A DNA stretch of 25,911 nucleotides, from the NCBI GenBank assembly GCA_964593515.1, contig CAZQJH010000009.1, positions 1 through 25,911 of the forward strand. The letters run 5' to 3'. This DNA comes from JAXJYR01 sp964593515 (GTDB lineage: Bacteria; Bacillota_I; Bacilli_A; Erysipelotrichales; Erysipelotrichaceae). Each line of letters starts with the position of its first letter. Positions within the stretch are counted from its first letter, which is position 1. The translations under genes and the position numbers were made by a program. The notes under the pieces were generated by a model. The model was not told the origin of the DNA and did not search any database. It saw only the letters and a list, made by a program, of their open reading frames with translations. Below are positions 21,721 to 25,911 of this stretch, one piece after another.

Positions 21721-23760
21721 TTAAAATCCCATTCCAGGAGTCCAGTTATTTATCTAATTCATTAACGCATCATCTTGCTGTATCTACATTTCTTTTGTAT
21801 TTGTCGTACCAGTTTCTTTCTAATAGCTTCTGTTTGTCATAATTTTATCAACATCACTATCACTAGTACCCAAAACCATCCTTACTGTAACGTATCCTTG
21901 TGACCATCTGGAATCTTCCCCAGCTCCCTCTGGAGCCCCCGATACAGTAAACCCATAGTCTTTTAAAGTATTTTTAGGATTTTCTATTCTCCACCAAGAA
22001 GTATAAGCGTTTTCTATATCTTTGTAAGGTACATTCACACTAACAAGTAAACCTTTAGTATTACCTTGTTCTATGTAGCCTTCTACTTTGTCAATAGCTA
22101 CTTTACCAAAATCACCTTTGGCTATTCTTTCTTCTATATCAAAATTATCTTGACCCCAAGTATCTCTATCAAGATGCATATTTTTAATATCATTAATTTT
22201 GTGTCCAGCTTGTTCTACAAGGCTTGTAACATAAGGATTATCTAATACAATGCTTCTGGGAGATATTAATTTATTAGGATCTATAATATAACCTACTTCT
22301 TCATTTACTTTTTTATTAGATCCAAATAAACTATTTAACATATTTTGATTTAAATTCGGTCCAACTGGTTGTGTAATTATTCTTAACCCATCTTCCCACA
22401 TATCGTGTACTTTCTTTTCGTCGTACATATACTCTCCACCATCAACGTACATTCTAAAGTTACTAAAAGGATTTGCATTAGGATCTAATTGTAATGTTTT
22501 ATTAAAAGCTTTTTGCATGGCTCTACCCTCTGCCTCTTTTATCATATTTTGATGCTATTCTTCATACTACTATATAGCAGAATTTATTTTATTTCTATCT
22601 TTATCACTAACTACAGGAGATTGTAGCGCAGCTTGAAATGCAACTTGATCTAATTCTTCAGAATCTTGATGTCCTTTAGCAATAAGAGTTTGTTTAATTA
22701 GTTCTACAGCTTGTGCAAATTTAGGATTGCTATTAATAATTTGATTAGTAAGATTGTCTATATTAATCTAAGATTCTTCTGTAAGTTTTTGATATTTCTG
22801 AAGGAAACCGGGATCTGATAATTCGTCTCTACTATCGTTAGATAAAGTTCTATTGAATATATTTTGACGATGTTTCAAGTACTATCCAGTTAGCATATCA
22901 CTAAGCCCTAACACTGTACCAGAAGACTTATCCTAACTACCTTTTCTAGCTTGTGCTAATCTTATAGCAGCTCTATTCTAATACTCAGCCATAGCATATG
23001 GATCTACTACAGGCTTCTTTCTAACATATTCTAGTGCATCATTCATAGCTTGATTTCTAAAAGCATTCTCAGCCTACTCTAAGGTCATACCATTTTTCAT
23101 CATAGCTTTTATATGAGCTTCTGCTATAGGGGTATTACGTATGGATGACCAATTAGTATCTACTTGTCTTATTACAGTATCTGCATCAACACCAATCCAA
23201 TTATATCCTCCTTTACTATACAAGAACGAATCTTGCAAGTTGTTTACATAAGGTTCTACTTGTTCTCTAATTGATTGATAGCGAATAGGATTTAAATTAT
23301 TCATTATTCCCTAATCCTTAGTATTCCAATTAGTTATGTCAACGTCGTCCATATTGATATCGTACCTACCTTCTGCTTGTAATTTAGCTATATTTTGCTC
23401 GCGAAGTCTAAGATTTTCAGCAGATTGTTGATATTGACTTAACAAGTTGTAATCTAAGTTGTTTATAGTATTTTGCAATCTAGCTCGATAATCTGCATTT
23501 TTCATAACACTTGGGTTAACAGCAGCTTCTTGTATTAGAGGATCTAGAACTTTTATAGAAGCATTATAATAATTCTATGTATCTACGCTAGAAGGTGAAA
23601 CAAATTCTCCAAATTTTTTAATATTTGTTTCTAATTCTTTTTCTGCTTGCTTTCTTTGGTCTGCATAATCTTTACCTAATGCATATAATTTTTCAAACGG
23701 TATTGGTACATATTGACTAATATAACCATAAGAAGCAGGTTCATCATATCTATTAACCAT
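21721..23760 (-). CDS. Virion cargo/ejection-type protein B, 679 residues (TAG = Gln)
   Basis: A single frame from ATG at 23760 to TAA at 21723-21721, with about 12 in-frame TAGs and no internal TAA or TGA. The first TAG is at codon 62. The start overlaps the last 8 bases of gene C, which supports translational coupling. The sequence is Gln/Asn-rich and mostly helical, beginning with YVPIPFEKLYALGKDYADQR, a type of N-terminus I recall from proteins encoded beside the RNA polymerase in crAss-like phages. A mixed alpha/beta C-terminal part (about 410-640) includes PYKDIENAYTSWWR, and the protein ends in NWTPGMGF. No catalytic motif is visible. Location and composition suggest a protein packed in the capsid or tail and ejected with DNA; this is inference from neighbourhood. 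No Shine-Dalgarno is present; the leader is A-rich. Confidence 0.88.
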
Positions 23761-25911
23761 TTTTTACTCTATTTAATATTTTATTAACTCTATTAAGTAC
23801 ATTGTCTTCTGTACCATAATTAAGCATGGGTTGTAACATTTCCAAAGCTGCCATATCCATACTTGTTTGTTTTTTATCTCTCAGTGACGCTCCCCAATTA
23901 TTTAAAGCTGAAGCAAAATTTCTTCTATTTATATTTCTAGCATTTGCTTTATTCTGTGCATATTCAGTAGCAGCAGTGTGCCTAGCATCAGCATACTGTT
24001 GTCCCCATTGATTAGCTATTTGAGCATTGTTAAACGCCATTTGATTTTCAGCATTATTTTTAGTAGCGTAAGCATTAGCAATAGTTTTGTTCCTATTAAC
24101 TGCTGACTGTAAACCAAATGCCATATTAGCTCCAGTGTTAGGATTAATATTAGCCATATTATACCTAGCAATTCTATCACTTAAAGTAGCTTCTCTAAGT
24201 ATAGGATCTATGTTATAATTAGTAGGACCATATACTGGATTATAAGTGTAAGTATCTACTTTTTCTGCACGTTCTCTGTCAAATAGAGGAGCTAAAGTAG
24301 CCACAGTAGAATATAAAGAAGACATATCTAATCCATTACTTACTTCATCATCTGGAAAAGGGTTATACACAAATGGTCTACCAATATTCAATTTGGGTAA
24401 AACTTTACTTGGTTTAGAAGTTAATTCTGTTAAAGATGGACGATCATTACTAAAAGGTTGTATTGGTCCAGTAATTTGTTCCTAAACAGGCTGTTGCACA
24501 CTTGTTTGTGCTGTACTTCTTTTTGTACTTGGAGTGTTACGAACTGCTGTCTGTGGTATTGAGGTATCTTGAGTTATTGTGTGGGTTGAATAACTATCAG
24601 AAGTATTAGTACCTATTGCACCCAAAGCAGGTGTGTTGAATTCAGGGTTAATAGAAGATAATCGCTCGCCAACAGTAAGGTCACCCCAATTACCATTCAT
24701 ATACATATTTCCAATAAAATAAGGATCATTTGCATTTGGTATACTGTTCGTAGTTTTATTCTACTAATAAGTAGAGTACCTCCCTGCTCCAGACGGACCT
24801 ATAATTCTAGGTTCACCTTGAGTAAATACATCTCTATACAAGTTCCAATTAAATCCGTCATTAATTTCTTTAAGATCTGTAGCGTTTTTACTCACTGGCA
24901 CAGCTTCGTTATTTCCGGTAACTTTATATTGTTTTCCTTTATACTCAAAGGTGTCACCAATCTAATATTTTTTACCAGCTACTTCAAAAGCGTGATCGTT
25001 AAATATTGTTGGTGTATTTTTCTTTATATTTTTATTTGGTAACTTTAAAAAATCGCGTTTACCAACATTATGTGTACTTTTAGTAGCAGTATCCTATTTT
25101 AGGGCGATTGGCTGTTCAATCTCCTCAGAATCATTGTAATTCTAAATCCACATAGAATCGGGTAGAAGATCGTTGCGTACATCATTCATTTCAACAAAAC
25201 CTCCTGTGTTAGGATCAATATAACCAAAACCACCTAGCATAGGGTCGTATATATATTTTAGTTTTACTTTTTTTCTGCCAGATACGCCAGAAGTTCCTTC
25301 TTCATAAGTTGGAATACTTTGTTTTTTATTTGTTTTTTTATTCTTTATAGATTCTTGCTATTCTAATAAATTCTAATAAGTTATTTGGTTATTTCTTTCA
25401 TTTAGCATCTAACTATTTTCAGCATATATATTATTAGCTTTCTTATTGCTTTTTTTCATCAATTTCTTACCCATTTCTGCAAATGTTTTATTAGTTCCTG
25501 GAACTTTTAATTTATCACTCAATACTTGAGTTCCAACAGGTACATTTAATAAATTGGAATCCGTAGGTTTACCTTCTTCTGGTATAGATCCTATAGTTCC
25601 ATCTGGCATTCTTAACATCTCACCATCATCTAAATAAGCCATGGTAGATGGTACTACACCACCTTTAGATAAACTTAATTCATTGTATCCATTTTCTTGA
25701 TAGTAATCGGCTGCTACCTATTCAGACATTTGTCTGGCTTGAATACCGTTTTTAATTCTACCAGCTTTGTTACGTATATAACTTTTACTGTGACCGAATA
25801 GACCAGCTATTCCTGATGGTAATTCATATTCACCAGTCTGTTCATTAACAGAACCGCCAGAACCTATACTTGAAGTAATACCACCAATAGCTCCACCTAT
25901 TACTGCTCCCC
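23753..25911 (-). CDS. Virion cargo/ejection-type protein C, N-terminus outside window (TAG = Gln)
   Basis: The frame enters from the right edge and ends with TAA at 23755-23753; 718 residues are visible, with about 10 TAGs and no other stop. The edge region is a Gly/Ala/Ile segment (VIGGAIGGITSSIGSGGS). A beta-rich motif follows (LDDGEMLRMPDG, then VPVGTQVLSDKLKVPG and KTFAEMGKK), of a type I recall from crAss-like and other Bacteroidota phage virion proteins. Next come a low-complexity middle part and a C-terminal 210 residues rich in Asn, Ala and Gln (NPVYGPTNYNIDP, then helices full of NAENQMAFNNAQIANQ), ending in RVNKILNRVKNG. The last 212 residues contain no TAG, unlike the rest. No enzymatic motif is visible. 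Position just upstream of B and A suggests a cargo or tail-associated protein; the specific role is unknown. Confidence 0.85.

Noticed and set aside
1703..25911. Many short broken ORFs on the minus strand, suggestive of pseudogenes or low-quality sequence.
   Set aside because: The breaks are all TAG, always in the same frame, with no TAA, TGA or frame change over up to 15 kb. Decay or sequencing error would produce all three stops and frameshifts.
1..25911. A suppressor tRNA, other tRNA or CRISPR array within the window.
   Set aside because: Coding density is near complete, the intergenic gaps on the minus strand are 5-12 bases, and no cloverleaf or regular repeat-spacer pattern was noticed. 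The tRNA needed for TAG decoding must lie elsewhere in the genome or come from the host.

Overview
The window looks like part of a crAss-like phage (order Crassvirales) genome with a reassigned stop codon, probably infecting a gut Bacteroidota host. Three things point there. First, the DNA is AT-rich. Second, two gene blocks run towards each other. Third, the minus strand carries a run of giant genes, one of which has the Crassvirales RNA polymerase signature (DFDID preceded by a YRVPTQGQNS-type motif). With the standard code the minus strand seems to be dozens of broken ORFs. Read with TAG as an amino acid, they merge into four uninterrupted genes covering essentially all of 1703-25911. By hand I count about 124 in-frame TAG codons in about 8,066 codons, with no internal TAA or TGA. 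Glutamine is the best-fitting meaning, because TAG falls where Gln is expected, for example in PTQGQNS next to the polymerase active site.

Layout. Bases 1-1658 (+) hold the end of one unidentified gene, a RecE/RecB-type PD-(D/E)XK nuclease gene (121-1122) and a hypothetical gene (1128-1658). None has an internal TAG, so they read normally in the standard code. A symmetric hairpin at about 1619-1654 with a T-run on each side looks like a bidirectional terminator between the two blocks. The minus-strand genes follow in transcription order (right to left): C (23753 to beyond 25911, start outside the window), B (21721-23760, 679 aa), A (6376-21708, 5,110 aa) and D (1703-6370, 1,555 aa). C and B overlap by 8 bp; B-A and A-D are separated by 12 and 5 bp. 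This is a tight operon.

Function. By analogy with crAss-like phages whose RNA polymerase is packaged in the virion and injected with the genome, this block probably encodes virion cargo and ejection proteins. Protein A joins a glycine-zipper segment, a long coiled-coil region, a disordered Pro/Gln/acidic linker, a zincin metalloprotease domain (HEAFH plus EEYLADRF) and the two-barrel RNA polymerase in one chain. Protein D starts with a second zincin (HEYAH), followed by a complete RecB/Cas4-like nuclease, a long helical part and a C-terminal membrane helix. The two protease domains suggest a self-processing polyprotein system; this is inference. The TAG at codon 7 of the polymerase gene means the giant protein cannot be made until TAG is suppressed, so recoding may act as a late-gene switch.

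No tRNA (including a suppressor tRNA), CRISPR array, insertion sequence, intron or intein was recognised in the window.
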